From: Beijerinckia sp. L45
Lineage (GTDB): Bacteria > Pseudomonadota > Alphaproteobacteria > Rhizobiales > Beijerinckiaceae
NCBI RefSeq assembly: GCF_009765775.1
Contig: NZ_LMUU01000259.1
Location: 33,173-97,172 of the forward strand
Direction of reading: 5' to 3'
Length of the DNA stretch: 64,000 nucleotides
The notes under the pieces: model-generated
Database searches by the model: none
The model's input: the letters and a program-made list of their open reading frames with translations, nothing else
Told to the model about the DNA's origin: nothing
Shown: positions 44,037 to 51,975 of the stretch, in pieces
Layout of the letters: each line of letters opens with the position of its first letter
Numbering within the stretch: the first letter of the stretch is position 1
Position numbers and translations under genes: made by a program

Positions 44037-44153
44037 ATGGCAAAAGGTGACGGCGCTCAAAAGGAAAAGAAGAAGCCCAAGAAGGAAAAGCCGAAAGTGA
44101 TCGCGGCGGCGGCTTCTCTGAAGATCGGCGCGAATGCCGACAAAAAGAAGTAG
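44037..44153 (+). CDS. 38-residue lysine-rich small protein
   Basis: A short gene with an excellent ribosome-binding site, GGAGG six bases before the ATG. The product is MAKGDGAQKEKKKPKKEKP followed by KVIAAAASLKIGANADKKK. About 37 percent of residues are Lys, and no hydrophobic segment is present, so it should be soluble and might bind nucleic acid. A strong hairpin terminator stands 24 bases after its stop. This architecture supports a real gene in spite of its size; the function is unknown. Confidence 0.6.
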   Translation: MAKGDGAQKEKKKPKKEKPKVIAAAASLKIGANADKKK

Positions 44154-44170
44154 CCTTCGGCAGGACGAAC

Positions 44171-44206
44171 AAAAAAAGCGGCGCCTCACGGGCGCCGCTT
44201 TGCTTT
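44171..44206. terminator. Bidirectional factor-independent terminator
   Basis: AGCGGCGCC and GGCGCCGCT form a perfect 9-base-pair stem with loop TCACG, flanked by A-rich sequence on the left and TTTGCTTT on the right. It can end both the plus-strand 38-residue gene and the minus-strand glycine-zipper gene that stops at 44234. Confidence 0.8.
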
Positions 44207-44233
44207 AGGGCAAGGCTCGTCGAGCCCGCGGGA

Positions 44234-44482
44234 TCAATAACGGCAATGACGATGGCCGTGGCGGTAGTAGCAACGGTGACCGCGGTGGATGCCCAGCGCG
44301 CCGTTGACGGTACCGACACCGGCGCCGACTGCGCCGCCGACGACCGCACCGAGCGGACCCGCTGCGCGATCACCCTCATGCGCGCCTTCACGAGCGCCGC
44401 CGACAAGACCCTGGGCCTGGGCAGCGATCGGAAGCGACGCCAGAGCAAGCAGGCTGGCGGCGACGGCAAAACGAAGTTTCAT
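44234..44482 (-). CDS. Small exported glycine-zipper protein 2
   Basis: An 82-residue protein. Signal peptide VAASLLALASLPIAAQAQ, then GLVGGAREGAHEGDRAAGP and the glycine zipper LGAVVGGAVGAGVGTVNGAL. The tail is rich in His, Tyr and Arg with two Cys (HRCYYRHGHRHCRY). It is a paralogue of the protein at 43101-43382 but with a much more basic, His-rich tail. GGAGAG stands eight bases before the ATG at 44482. Confidence 0.7.
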   Translation of the reverse strand: MKLRFAVAASLLALASLPIAAQAQGLVGGAREGAHEGDRAAGPLGAVVGGAVGAGVGTVNGALGIHRGHRCYYRHGHRHCRY

Positions 44483-44577
44483 CTGAGTCTCTCCAAACAA
44501 CATGGGATACACATGGCGCGCTGAACGCTGCAGTCAAGCTTCAGCCGCCTAGGCGTTCGGCAGATGTCGATTTAACG

Positions 44578-44910
44578 TTACTCTTCGATAGGCTCGCCGG
44601 CCGCGTTCCAGTCGAGCATGCCGCCGGCATAATGCGCCGTGATGTCGGTCCGGCCCGCCGCCCGCGCCCGCTCCATCGCCACGAGCGAGCGTTTGCCCGA
44701 CCGGCAGGAGAGCACGATGCGCTTGCCCGGCTCTTGCGGCGGCAGCGCCTCGGGATCGAAGCTCTGCAGGGGGTTGAGACCGGCGCCGGGAATATGACCA
44801 TCGGCATATTCGTAGGGCTCGCGGACATCGACGAGCACGATCGTGCCGTCGGCCATGCCGCGCTTGAGGTCTTCGCGGCTGACGTTCTCGACGGTGAAAG
44901 AATCGGGCAT
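44578..44910 (-). CDS. Rhodanese-domain protein
   Basis: A 110-residue single-domain sulfurtransferase. The active-site loop is LSCRSGKRS with Cys69. The conserved start DLKRGMADGTIVLVDVREPYEY and end YAGGMLDWNAAG are present. The size is that of GlpE/PspE-like rhodaneses. The cytoplasmic form is expected since no signal peptide is seen. Single gene, divergent from the PhzF-like gene. Confidence 0.9.
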   Translation of the reverse strand: MPDSFTVENVSREDLKRGMADGTIVLVDVREPYEYADGHIPGAGLNPLQSFDPEALPPQEPGKRIVLSCRSGKRSLVAMERARAAGRTDITAHYAGGMLDWNAAGEPIEE

Positions 44911-45047
44911 GGGTGGGCGCTTTCCTGTGTTTGGCGAAACATAGGCGGTGACGTCGCCTAGTCCAAGCCTTTGCGCGCCCCGTGTTCGCTATCGGCTTGA
45001 CGGCGGGGGAGCGGGGCGTGCATCTCGCCTCCAACAAGGGGGGCCGC

Positions 45048-45938
45048 ATGCGCCGAAGGTACCATGTGCTCGATGTCTTCACGGCGGAGCCGCTCGCCGG
45101 CAACCCGCTGGCCGTTGTGCTCGACAGCGCCGGCCTCGACGCCGTGGCGATGCAGAAAATCGCCCGCGAGTTCAATCTGTCCGAGACGGTGTTCGTGGCC
45201 GAGCCCCGGGATCCCGTGAATTCAGCGCGGCTGCGCATCTTCACCCCCACCACGGAACTGCCGTTCGCCGGGCATCCGACGGTCGGCACGGCGGTCCTGC
45301 TCGCCAAGCTGCAGGCGCCGGATCTGCTGCACGGCCAGGATGTCGGCCTGGTGCTCGAGGAGGGCATCGGCCCCGTGTCCTGCAGCGTCCGCCATCGGCG
45401 CGGCGAGGCGGCGCATGCGTCGTTCGACGTGCCGCGGCTGCCGGAGCGGACCGGCGAAGGCCCGTCCCGCGACGAGGCCGCCAGCTTGCTCGGCCTAGCG
45501 CCGGACGATATCGGCTTCGGCGAGCACGGGCCCACCTGCTTTTCCGCCGGCGTGCCGTTCACCTTCGTGCCGCTCGCCTCGCTCGAGGCGCTCGGGCGGG
45601 CGGCGCTGTCCGGCGCCGCCACGGAGCGCCGCGCCTATTACCTCTACACGCCCGACGGCGCGCGGCGACCGCATGCCTATCGCACGCGGATGATCGCCTC
45701 GGGGCTCGGCGTGGCCGAAGACCCGGCGACAGGTTCGGCCGCCGCGGCCTTCGCCGGCGTGCTGGTGGCCAACGAAGCCTTGGCCGATGGCGATCATGAT
45801 TGCACGCTGCATCAGGGCGTCGAGATGGGTCGCCCGAGCTTCATCGGCCTCGCCCTGGCCGTTGAGGGCGGCCAGTTGAGCCGCGTCGCCATCGGCGGCT
45901 CCGCCGTGATGATCGCGCAAGGGACGCTCGAGATTTGA
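45048..45938 (+). CDS. PhzF family isomerase
   Basis: A 296-residue member of the PhzF/diaminopimelate-epimerase-like fold. The catalytic Glu46 is in FNLSETVFV, and other family blocks are RIFTPTTELPFAGHPTVGTA and AEDPATGSAAAAFAG. Most bacterial PhzF proteins outside phenazine clusters have unknown substrates, and no phenazine genes are near. It is coupled to the NUDIX gene by a one-base TGATG overlap. Confidence 0.9.
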   Translation: MRRRYHVLDVFTAEPLAGNPLAVVLDSAGLDAVAMQKIAREFNLSETVFVAEPRDPVNSARLRIFTPTTELPFAGHPTVGTAVLLAKLQAPDLLHGQDVGLVLEEGIGPVSCSVRHRRGEAAHASFDVPRLPERTGEGPSRDEAASLLGLAPDDIGFGEHGPTCFSAGVPFTFVPLASLEALGRAALSGAATERRAYYLYTPDGARRPHAYRTRMIASGLGVAEDPATGSAAAAFAGVLVANEALADGDHDCTLHQGVEMGRPSFIGLALAVEGGQLSRVAIGGSAVMIAQGTLEI

Positions 45939-46657
45939 TGCGCACCCAGGCGATCCGGCGGGCGGCGACGATCGATTATCGCTGCGAGGCCTACGATTGG
46001 GCTTTCGCCCGCGACGCGGCCGTACGGATCGACGCGCATTGGGCGGATTTGCGGGCGGAAAAGCCGGGCCTGTTCGATGGGCGGGTGCTGGTGGCGCATG
46101 ATCTCGCCATTGACCAGGCCGACGGCGGCACGTTGCGGGCGCGCGGCTTCGAGACCAATTACAAGCCGTTCCTCTGCTGGCGCGATTTCGGATTTCCCGG
46201 CGCGCCGGTGGTCAATCTTTTCGCGATGGCGGCGCTGCGCTCGGCAGACGGGGCCTTCATCCTCGGCGAGATGAGCGCCGGAACGGCAAGTGCCGGAAAA
46301 CTCTACTTTCCGGCAGGCACGCCCGAGCCCGCCGATGCCGACGCCGCGGGCATCGTGGATCTCCAGGCCAACGCGCTGCGTGAGCTGGCGGAGGAAACCG
46401 GGTTCGGCGCGGCTGATGTCACGGTGGAGGACGGCTGGACCATCGTCTTCGACGACGCCCGCGTCGCCTGCATGAAGGCGCTGCGCTCGCCCCTCAGCAT
46501 AGAGGCGCTGATGCAGCGCTTCGCGGTCTTCCGCGCGGCCGAAGCTGATCCCGAACTCGACGCGCTGGTCCCCGTGTGGTCGCCGGACGATCTCGACGCC
46601 ACGCGGATGCCAGGGTTCATGCTGACCTATCTGCATGACGCTTTTGCCGCGGGGTGA
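45938..46657 (+). CDS. NUDIX hydrolase family protein
   Basis: A 239-residue protein. The last part of the Nudix box is clear (RELAEETGF), with the upstream half read as GIVDLQANAL; the usual first Glu of the box is not present at its normal place. About 80 residues precede the Nudix domain. Related proteins hydrolyse nucleoside diphosphates linked to other groups. The ATG overlaps the PhzF stop. Its end overlaps the convergent DUF2786 gene by 41 bases. Confidence 0.8.
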   Translation: MRTQAIRRAATIDYRCEAYDWAFARDAAVRIDAHWADLRAEKPGLFDGRVLVAHDLAIDQADGGTLRARGFETNYKPFLCWRDFGFPGAPVVNLFAMAALRSADGAFILGEMSAGTASAGKLYFPAGTPEPADADAAGIVDLQANALRELAEETGFGAADVTVEDGWTIVFDDARVACMKALRSPLSIEALMQRFAVFRAAEADPELDALVPVWSPDDLDATRMPGFMLTYLHDAFAAG

Positions 46658-48419
46658 CCGGCTCGTCGATCTCGCGGCGCGCCTGAAACCGCTGTCCCGC
46701 GACCCGCCCGGCTTCATAGGAGTCGGGCTGCACGAGATGCCGCTTGATCGGCTTCGATTTGAAGGCCAGGCCGAGCTTGGCCAGATCGTCGTCGATGACG
46801 GCGTGTTTTACCGCAACGAGCTCCCGACCTGAGCCCGATAGCACGGTCTCATCGCGCGTGGCGCGCAACTTGGCGAGCTTGGTGCTGATCGTGTGTCCGA
46901 GGCCGACCTGGAAAGAGGTGGTTGCTCCGCGTCGATCGACGCCCAGAATCTCGATGTAAAGCGCGCTGCGTTGGAAGATGGTGGTCTCGGTCTCGAACGC
47001 CGCTGCGACCCGTTCGTAAAGATAATGCGCGGCTGCGACGTCAGCGGGCAGACCGAAGAATACGGTGCGCAGCGTGTCGGCTGCCGTCTTTTCCTGCCAC
47101 GCCTTGCAGTCGCAAAAACCGGCGATGGAAGGCAGACACTCGTCCAGGGGACCGACGCGCTTGCGGTTCGAATCGACCCCGACACCTTCGCAGGTCTGCG
47201 TCCGGATATCGATTTCGCTGAGCGAGAGCCCATAGCGGTCGAGCAATTCGGCCACCTTGGAGGCGGCCGCCAACGCTTCTTCTTCGGTGCAACCCTGATC
47301 GATGGTCTTGGCGCGCAGGGCCCGGATGCGTTCGATGACGCGCGTCAGGTCGTCCTGATTTTTTCGCGGTTTCGCGGCGCCCGTCAGCTTGGTGCGCAGC
47401 GCCACGAACAGCGCCTGGGCTTCGCGCGGATAATCGTTCGTCGCGACCTCGTGTGCGATTGCGGCGGCGATGGTGTCGAGCGGGCTGAGGTCGCGCCCGG
47501 AGCCGACCGCCGCGCGTCGGTGCAACGTATCCATGAGAACGTCGGCGATGCGACGATACCCACGTGCGAGATCCATTTCGGCTTGCTGCGTGGCGGCAGC
47601 CTTGAAAAGAATCTTGAGGACTTCGCCCGGCGTTGCGACATTGCGCACGGTTTCAACGCTCGGCCCAGGCAGTTCCTCGTCCCCAAGGTCGGTCCAGAGC
47701 CGAGCGATCGCATCGAGCTCGTTCAATTCGAAGCCGTGGGGAGCGGGGTCGTCCGTCTCGGCAAAGTCGTTGAGGCCGGCGATCTTAGGGCCGCCATGAC
47801 GAACGACATGACGATAGACGGCGGAAGCGCAGCGATGATCGTTGGTCAGCCCTTTTCCCGGCCGCACGAAATCCAGCGCGACGGCGAGCCCGGCGTCGTC
47901 GAGCGGCGTGACGACGCCGACCAGGCCGAAGAGATCGTCGGACAGCGGGCAAACGCGAGCGACCAGCGTCGATCCCACGACGGCTTGCGGGAGCTCTTCG
48001 TCGAAGATCGATACCGTCGCGCCCGTCGCCAGATTTTGGGCGGTAAAAACCGCGTCGGAGCGAGACAAGATGCGCAGAGGCAGAAAGCGGGCGTTCCGAA
48101 GGGACTTCAGCGCTGCGACATCGAATTCGGCGTCCGGAGGCCGGCGCTGCGCGAGTCGATCGAAGGTGGTCTTGCCGCTCGAGGACGGCTTAAACAGCTC
48201 GAGGTCCCCGGCAAGCATCAGAGCGACTACGGTGGTCGCCTCGGCTTCGCTTTCGTCCGTCTCGTCGAATCGGAGCGGCAGCCACTGCCGGACCACGTTC
48301 TGAATCTGCGGCTTCAGCGCGAGGCTCATGGCTTCATCATGGAGGGTCAGGACCGCTGCAAGCAGCCCCCGGGACTGAGCCAAAGGATCAGGGATCCTGC
48401 GATTTTGCGCTGTCGCCAT
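46617..48419 (-). CDS. DUF2786 domain protein
   Basis: A 600-residue protein. A DUF2786 domain lies near residue 360 (VIERIRALRAKTIDQGCTEE, then EALAAASKVAELLDRYGLS), followed by a region with CDCKAWQEKTA and VDRRGATTSFQVG that often accompanies this domain. The first half is not recognised. DUF2786 proteins occur in phage-like and plasmid contexts as well as chromosomes; the role is unknown. AAGGAGG before the ATG at 48419 supports the start. The gene converges on the NUDIX gene. Confidence 0.75.
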   Translation of the reverse strand: MATAQNRRIPDPLAQSRGLLAAVLTLHDEAMSLALKPQIQNVVRQWLPLRFDETDESEAEATTVVALMLAGDLELFKPSSSGKTTFDRLAQRRPPDAEFDVAALKSLRNARFLPLRILSRSDAVFTAQNLATGATVSIFDEELPQAVVGSTLVARVCPLSDDLFGLVGVVTPLDDAGLAVALDFVRPGKGLTNDHRCASAVYRHVVRHGGPKIAGLNDFAETDDPAPHGFELNELDAIARLWTDLGDEELPGPSVETVRNVATPGEVLKILFKAAATQQAEMDLARGYRRIADVLMDTLHRRAAVGSGRDLSPLDTIAAAIAHEVATNDYPREAQALFVALRTKLTGAAKPRKNQDDLTRVIERIRALRAKTIDQGCTEEEALAAASKVAELLDRYGLSLSEIDIRTQTCEGVGVDSNRKRVGPLDECLPSIAGFCDCKAWQEKTAADTLRTVFFGLPADVAAAHYLYERVAAAFETETTIFQRSALYIEILGVDRRGATTSFQVGLGHTISTKLAKLRATRDETVLSGSGRELVAVKHAVIDDDLAKLGLAFKSKPIKRHLVQPDSYEAGRVAGQRFQARREIDEPVTPRQKRHADRSA

Positions 48420-48516
48420 CGGTCCTCCTTACGGTCAGACCCGTGTAGATATTAACGATGCTATCGCGCGTCATCATCCCCTGTCGTCGCGTTCCACAAG
48501 AGGCACGGCGCGATGA

Positions 48517-49314
48517 TCACCCCTTCAGCCGCTCCAGCGCCAGCTTGTGCAGGCGGTGATCGCCCGAGGCGACGACGTCGCCGCCGGCGGCCGGCGGGCC
48601 GCCGTCCCAGTTGGTGATGATGCCGCCGGCCCCCTCGATGATCGGCACCAGGGCGACGACGTCATAGGGCTGGACGCCGGATTCCACAACGCAGTCGACG
48701 TGGCCGGCGGCGAGCATGGCGAAGGCATAGCAATCGCAGCCGTAGCGGACCAACCGCGCCTCGGCCTCGAGCCGGCGCAGCGCCGCAAGCTTGTCGTCTT
48801 TATAGAGCAGCGGGGAGGTCGTCATCACGGTCGCGACGGCGAGGCTGTTGCAGCGGCGCGTCGTCAGGCGGCGGCGCTCGCGGGCCTTGCCGAGGCCTGG
48901 GCCGTGCCAGTGCGCGCTGCCGCAATCGCCGACGAAGCGTTCGCCGGTAAAGGGCTGAACCATCATGCCGTAGGTCGGCTGGCCCTTGTGCATCAGGCCG
49001 ATGAGGACGCCCCAGGTGGGCAGACCGGCGATGAAGGCCTTGGTGCCGTCGATCGGATCGAGAACCCAGACGTAGTCGGCGTCGGCGCGCACCGAGCCGA
49101 ACTCCTCACCGACGATGCCGTGGGCGGGAAACATCGACTCGATCATCCGCCGCATCGCGACCTCGGCCGCGCGGTCGGCCTCGGTCACGGGATCGAAAAT
49201 GCCGCCGCTGTTCTTGTCCTCGGTGCCGAGCGTGGTGCGGAAAAACGGCAGGATCGTCTCGCTGGCGGCGTCGCCGAGTTTTTCGACGAAGGCTGCAAAA
49301 TCAACGGCTGTCAT
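48517..49314 (-). CDS. hisN: Histidinol-phosphatase (HisN), inositol monophosphatase family
   Basis: A 265-residue Mg-dependent phosphatase. Metal-binding blocks are E70-E71 in GIVGEEFG, D86-P-I-D89-G in WVLDPIDGTKAF, and QPYDVVALVPIIEGAGG near the end. The wording GTKAFIAGLPTWGVLIGL is typical of alphaproteobacterial HisN, which removes phosphate from histidinol phosphate in histidine biosynthesis. Related SuhB-type activity cannot be excluded. An alpha-r8/suhB-type small RNA is encoded on the opposite strand upstream, as in other alphaproteobacteria. Confidence 0.87.
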   Translation of the reverse strand: MTAVDFAAFVEKLGDAASETILPFFRTTLGTEDKNSGGIFDPVTEADRAAEVAMRRMIESMFPAHGIVGEEFGSVRADADYVWVLDPIDGTKAFIAGLPTWGVLIGLMHKGQPTYGMMVQPFTGERFVGDCGSAHWHGPGLGKARERRRLTTRRCNSLAVATVMTTSPLLYKDDKLAALRRLEAEARLVRYGCDCYAFAMLAAGHVDCVVESGVQPYDVVALVPIIEGAGGIITNWDGGPPAAGGDVVASGDHRLHKLALERLKG

Positions 49315-49453
49315 GGTGTGATGTCCCCCGGCGCGCTTGAAAGGCAGTGCCACGACCGCGCGGAAGCCGCAACCGGCGCTGGAATCCAGCTGCCCGGAAA
49401 ACGCAGGGCTTGCCTGCGTACCTGCATATGCGCGGGAAAAGTCAACTGCAGCG

Positions 49454-49483
49454 CTTGATTTTTGTGCGGCGCACTGGCATCTT
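49454..49483 (+). promoter_or_regulatory. Promoter of the alpha-r8-type small RNA
   Basis: TTGATT (49455-49460) and CATCTT (49478-49483) are separated by 17 bases, a fair sigma-70-type arrangement placed to start the small RNA near 49490. A TGGCAT-N5-TTGC-like text overlaps but has the wrong spacing for sigma-54. Confidence 0.4.
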
Positions 49484-49489
49484 GTTGCG

Positions 49490-49579
49490 GTGCGGTAGCC
49501 TTGCTATCGCCGATGCCCTCCTTGGGCGTTTCCTCCCTAGACTTAGGCCGCTTGTGGTAACGCAGGCGGCCTCTTTTTT
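49490..49579 (+). ncRNA. Alpha-r8/suhB/MmgR-family small RNA
   Basis: Two hairpins surround a single-stranded TTTCCTCCCT (49529-49538), the decamer I know as conserved in the alpha-r8 (MmgR, Rfam suhB) family of alphaproteobacterial small RNAs. The first hairpin is GCCC-N5-GGGC at 49515-49527. The second is AGGCCGC/GCGGCCT at 49545-49572, followed by CTTTTTT, a proper terminator. The 5' end is set by the predicted promoter and is approximate. It is encoded opposite to, and between, hisN and the N-formylglutamate amidohydrolase gene. In Sinorhizobium meliloti MmgR limits polyhydroxybutyrate granules and responds to nitrogen source. Confidence 0.82.
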
Positions 49580-49599
49580 GGCCGTAAGCCAAGCGCGAC

Positions 49600-50541
49600 C
49601 TATTCCGCTGCCGTCTTCACCGGGCTGCCGCGTTTCGTTGTCGCCTCGGCGAGCGCCGCCAGGACATCCGTCAGGTCCGCGGCGACATCGGTGAAGCGGC
49701 CGAGCTTTTCGATCCGCCGTTCATCCATGTAAAGAGCGCGGTTCACCTCGATCTGAACGGCGTGAACGCCGTTGAGCGGCGCCCCATAATGCTCGGTGAT
49801 GAAGCCGCCGGCATAAGGCTTGTTGCGCTGGACGATGTAGCCAAGACGGCGCATCGCCTGTTCCAGCCCCTCCACCAGATCCTTGTCGCAGCTGGTGCCG
49901 TAGCGATCGCCGATGACGAAATCGGTCTTCAGCTTCTTGTCGCCGCCGAGGCTCACCAGCGCCGGGGCCGAGGGCATGGAGTGGCAATCGACCAGCACCG
50001 CGATGCCGAACTGCTGGTAGGAGCGTTCGAGCAGCTGACGCAGCGTCGCATGATACGGCTTATAGAGGCGTTCGATACGCTGGATTCCCTCGTCGACGGA
50101 CAGCCGTGCGGCATAGATTTCCTGGGAATCACCGACGACGCGGGCGATCGTTCCGAGGCCGCCTGCCACCCGCACCGAGCGGGTGTTGGCGAAGCCCGGC
50201 AGGCGTCCGTCGAACATCCGCGGGTCGAGTTCGTAGGGTTCGCGATTGAGGTCGAGATAGGCGCGGGGAAACCGCGCCTTGATCAGCGGCGCGCCGAGCG
50301 CCTGGGCGCCCGCGAAAAGTTGATCGACGAAGGCATCTTCCGAACGGCGTAGCGCGAAAGCGTCGAGGCGGGCGCTCTGCAGGAAGCGGCTGGGATAAAT
50401 CGACCCCGAATGCGGCGACGAGAACACGAGCGGGCAGGTCAAGCTTTGCGGCTCGACGACGTCGAAGGGCGGATCGAGTTCCGGCTCATGCGCCGGTTCG
50501 TGCGACCCGCCGAAGGAACCTGTTGGCTCCCCGTTGCTCAT
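49600..50541 (-). CDS. N-formylglutamate amidohydrolase
   Basis: A 313-residue Zn-dependent hydrolase that releases formate and glutamate from N-formylglutamate (last step of one histidine-degradation route) or acts on related N-acyl substrates. Family text: FSSPHSGSIYPSRF near residue 41, FPRAYLDLNREPYELDPRMF near 90, and VLVDCHSMPS, QIEVNRALYMDE at the metal and substrate sites. No other hut genes are in the window. Its start is 299 bases from cpdR, in a divergent arrangement. Confidence 0.88.
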   Translation of the reverse strand: MSNGEPTGSFGGSHEPAHEPELDPPFDVVEPQSLTCPLVFSSPHSGSIYPSRFLQSARLDAFALRRSEDAFVDQLFAGAQALGAPLIKARFPRAYLDLNREPYELDPRMFDGRLPGFANTRSVRVAGGLGTIARVVGDSQEIYAARLSVDEGIQRIERLYKPYHATLRQLLERSYQQFGIAVLVDCHSMPSAPALVSLGGDKKLKTDFVIGDRYGTSCDKDLVEGLEQAMRRLGYIVQRNKPYAGGFITEHYGAPLNGVHAVQIEVNRALYMDERRIEKLGRFTDVAADLTDVLAALAEATTKRGSPVKTAAE

Positions 50542-50840
50542 TCATCCTCCCGGGAGAGCGGGCAAGGCCCGCCGATGAGGCTTCTGCATGGGTTACGCAT
50601 CGCGCCTGAAATCCGTCCTATCGCTTAGAGCGCTTCTTGGCCATGATGGGAACCACTCCTGCGTCTCAACGAGTCGAAGCGGCATCATGCCGACGCCAAT
50701 TCTATGTCTATGATGCCGGCGTTCTCTTCAAGAGGCGGGTCGCTAACGAAGAGCGGCTTGCCGAACGCCAGACAATCGCCCAGCATTCATTCGATTTTTA
50801 CATACCCGGCGCCATATGGGCGGCGTTGCGAGGGTGGGAC

Positions 50841-51224
50841 ATGAACGATACGGATGACATGGTGACCGGAAAAATCCTGCTCGCTGAAGATGATAACGAT
50901 ATGCGGCGCTTTCTGTCGAAGGCCCTGCAGAATGCCGGCTACGACGTATCGTCGTTCGACAACGGCCTGTCCGCCTACAACAGGTTGCGCGAAGAGCCTT
51001 TTGAGCTTCTGCTGACCGATATCGTGATGCCGGAGATGGACGGGATCGAACTGGCCCGACGCGCCACGGAGCTCGATCCCGACATCAAGGTGATGTTTAT
51101 CACCGGCTTTGCCGCAGTCGCGCTGAATCCCGACAACAACGCGCCGAAGCAGGCCAAAATCCTGTCGAAGCCTTTCCATCTCAAGGATCTGGTCAACGAG
51201 GTGCAGCGGCTTCTCGCCGCTTGA
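50841..51224 (+). CDS. cpdR: Response regulator CpdR
   Basis: A single-domain receiver of about 127 residues, closely matching alphaproteobacterial CpdR, the adaptor that controls ClpXP proteolysis in the cell cycle when unphosphorylated. The acidic pocket is E16-D17-D18, the phospho-acceptor D60 is in LLLTDIVMPEMDG, and the text MFITGFAAVALNPDN and LSKPFHLKDLV is characteristic. It ends in Ala-Ala, which in Caulobacter CpdR is needed for its own degradation. The ATG at 50841 follows GAGGGTGGG; an ATG at 50859 is a possible alternative. It should be phosphorylated through the CckA-ChpT relay, which is encoded elsewhere. Confidence 0.93.
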   Translation: MNDTDDMVTGKILLAEDDNDMRRFLSKALQNAGYDVSSFDNGLSAYNRLREEPFELLLTDIVMPEMDGIELARRATELDPDIKVMFITGFAAVALNPDNNAPKQAKILSKPFHLKDLVNEVQRLLAA

Positions 51225-51352
51225 GACGTCTCGCCGCGGCCGATCCGCGGATTTCCGTGCGGGGATGCCGCTTTCCGGTTGCGTCCCCCGATCCTTGCCG
51301 ATATATCCGGCCTCTCGCGAACGACCCGAGTTCGCGGACGACCAAGTGCGTA

Positions 51353-51427
51353 GGGCGCGTAGCTCAGCGGGAGAGCACTGCATTGACATTGCAGGGGTCA
51401 CAGGTTCAATCCCTGTCGTGCCCACCA
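51353..51427 (+). tRNA. tRNA-Val (GAC)
   Basis: A complete cloverleaf. The acceptor stem GGGCGCG pairs with CGTGCCC with one G-T pair, and the D-arm is GCTC-AGCGGGA-GAGC. The anticodon arm CTGCA-TTGACAT-TGCAG carries anticodon GAC, and the T-arm is ACAGG-TTCAATC-CCTGT. CCA is encoded. It lies 128 bases after cpdR. A short AT hairpin (CTAAATC-TTT-GATTTAG, 51430-51446) follows. No integrase or attachment-site repeat is nearby. Confidence 0.97.
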
Positions 51428-51625
51428 CACTAAATCTTTGATTTAGCTGGTGAACTTGGTTTTAGATTTCAGCGAGCATTCTGAGGCTTTGGGCCGTGGA
51501 CGGCGGCCACGATATCGGGTGGGTCGTGCCGTGATCGGGTGTCTTCGCCGTTGAAACGCCAAATGTTTCGGGAACTTAAAGAACAGGCCGGACTTGTGTC
51601 CTCGATTTTCTAGGGAGCAAGCCGA

Positions 51626-51898
51626 ATGCCGCGCTATTTCTTCCACGTGAAAGACGGCGACACGTCCCTCGATCATGACGGCGTTGTCTTTTCGAGTGTG
51701 GAAGAAGCCAAATCCCAGGCCCTGGAAACAATGGGCGAGATTCTGCGGGACGAGGGACGAAACCCCTGGACCGCAGAGACGTGGCGCATGCACGTCATGG
51801 ACGAGGACGGCAAGACGGTCTGCCAACTCTACTTCGCCGGTAACTCGAAGAGCACGGGAAAGACCGAGCCCTTTGCGGCGACAGAACTGCTCCCATAA
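51626..51898 (+). CDS. DUF6894 family small protein
   Basis: A 90-residue protein beginning MPRYFFHVKDGD, the hallmark of the DUF6894 family that is abundant in Rhizobiales. A central VVFSSVEEAKSQALETMGEI and a C-terminal VMDEDGKTVCQLYF are also typical. No function is established. A perfect terminator follows 15 bases after the stop, so it forms its own unit. Confidence 0.82.
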   Translation: MPRYFFHVKDGDTSLDHDGVVFSSVEEAKSQALETMGEILRDEGRNPWTAETWRMHVMDEDGKTVCQLYFAGNSKSTGKTEPFAATELLP

Positions 51899-51912
51899 CG
51901 ACGCAATAGCAG

Positions 51913-51941
51913 AAGCGGCCGGACAATCTCCGGCCGCTTTG
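51913..51941. terminator. Terminator after the DUF6894 gene
   Basis: AAGCGGCCGGA and TCCGGCCGCTT form a perfect 11-base-pair stem with loop CAATC, followed by TGCG. It may also end the minus-strand gene that stops at 51976. Confidence 0.75.
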
Positions 51942-51975
51942 CGTTCGCTGTCGATCACGGTATGCCGACGGCTGA

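Noticed and set aside
49469-49500. Sigma-54 promoter for the small RNA (TGGCAT...TTGC)
   Set aside because: The GG and GC dinucleotides are nine rather than ten bases apart, and the sigma-70-type pair fits the start better.
51353-51600. tRNA-Val as an integration site for a mobile element
   Set aside because: No integrase, no repeated tRNA 3' end and no phage-like genes lie on either side.
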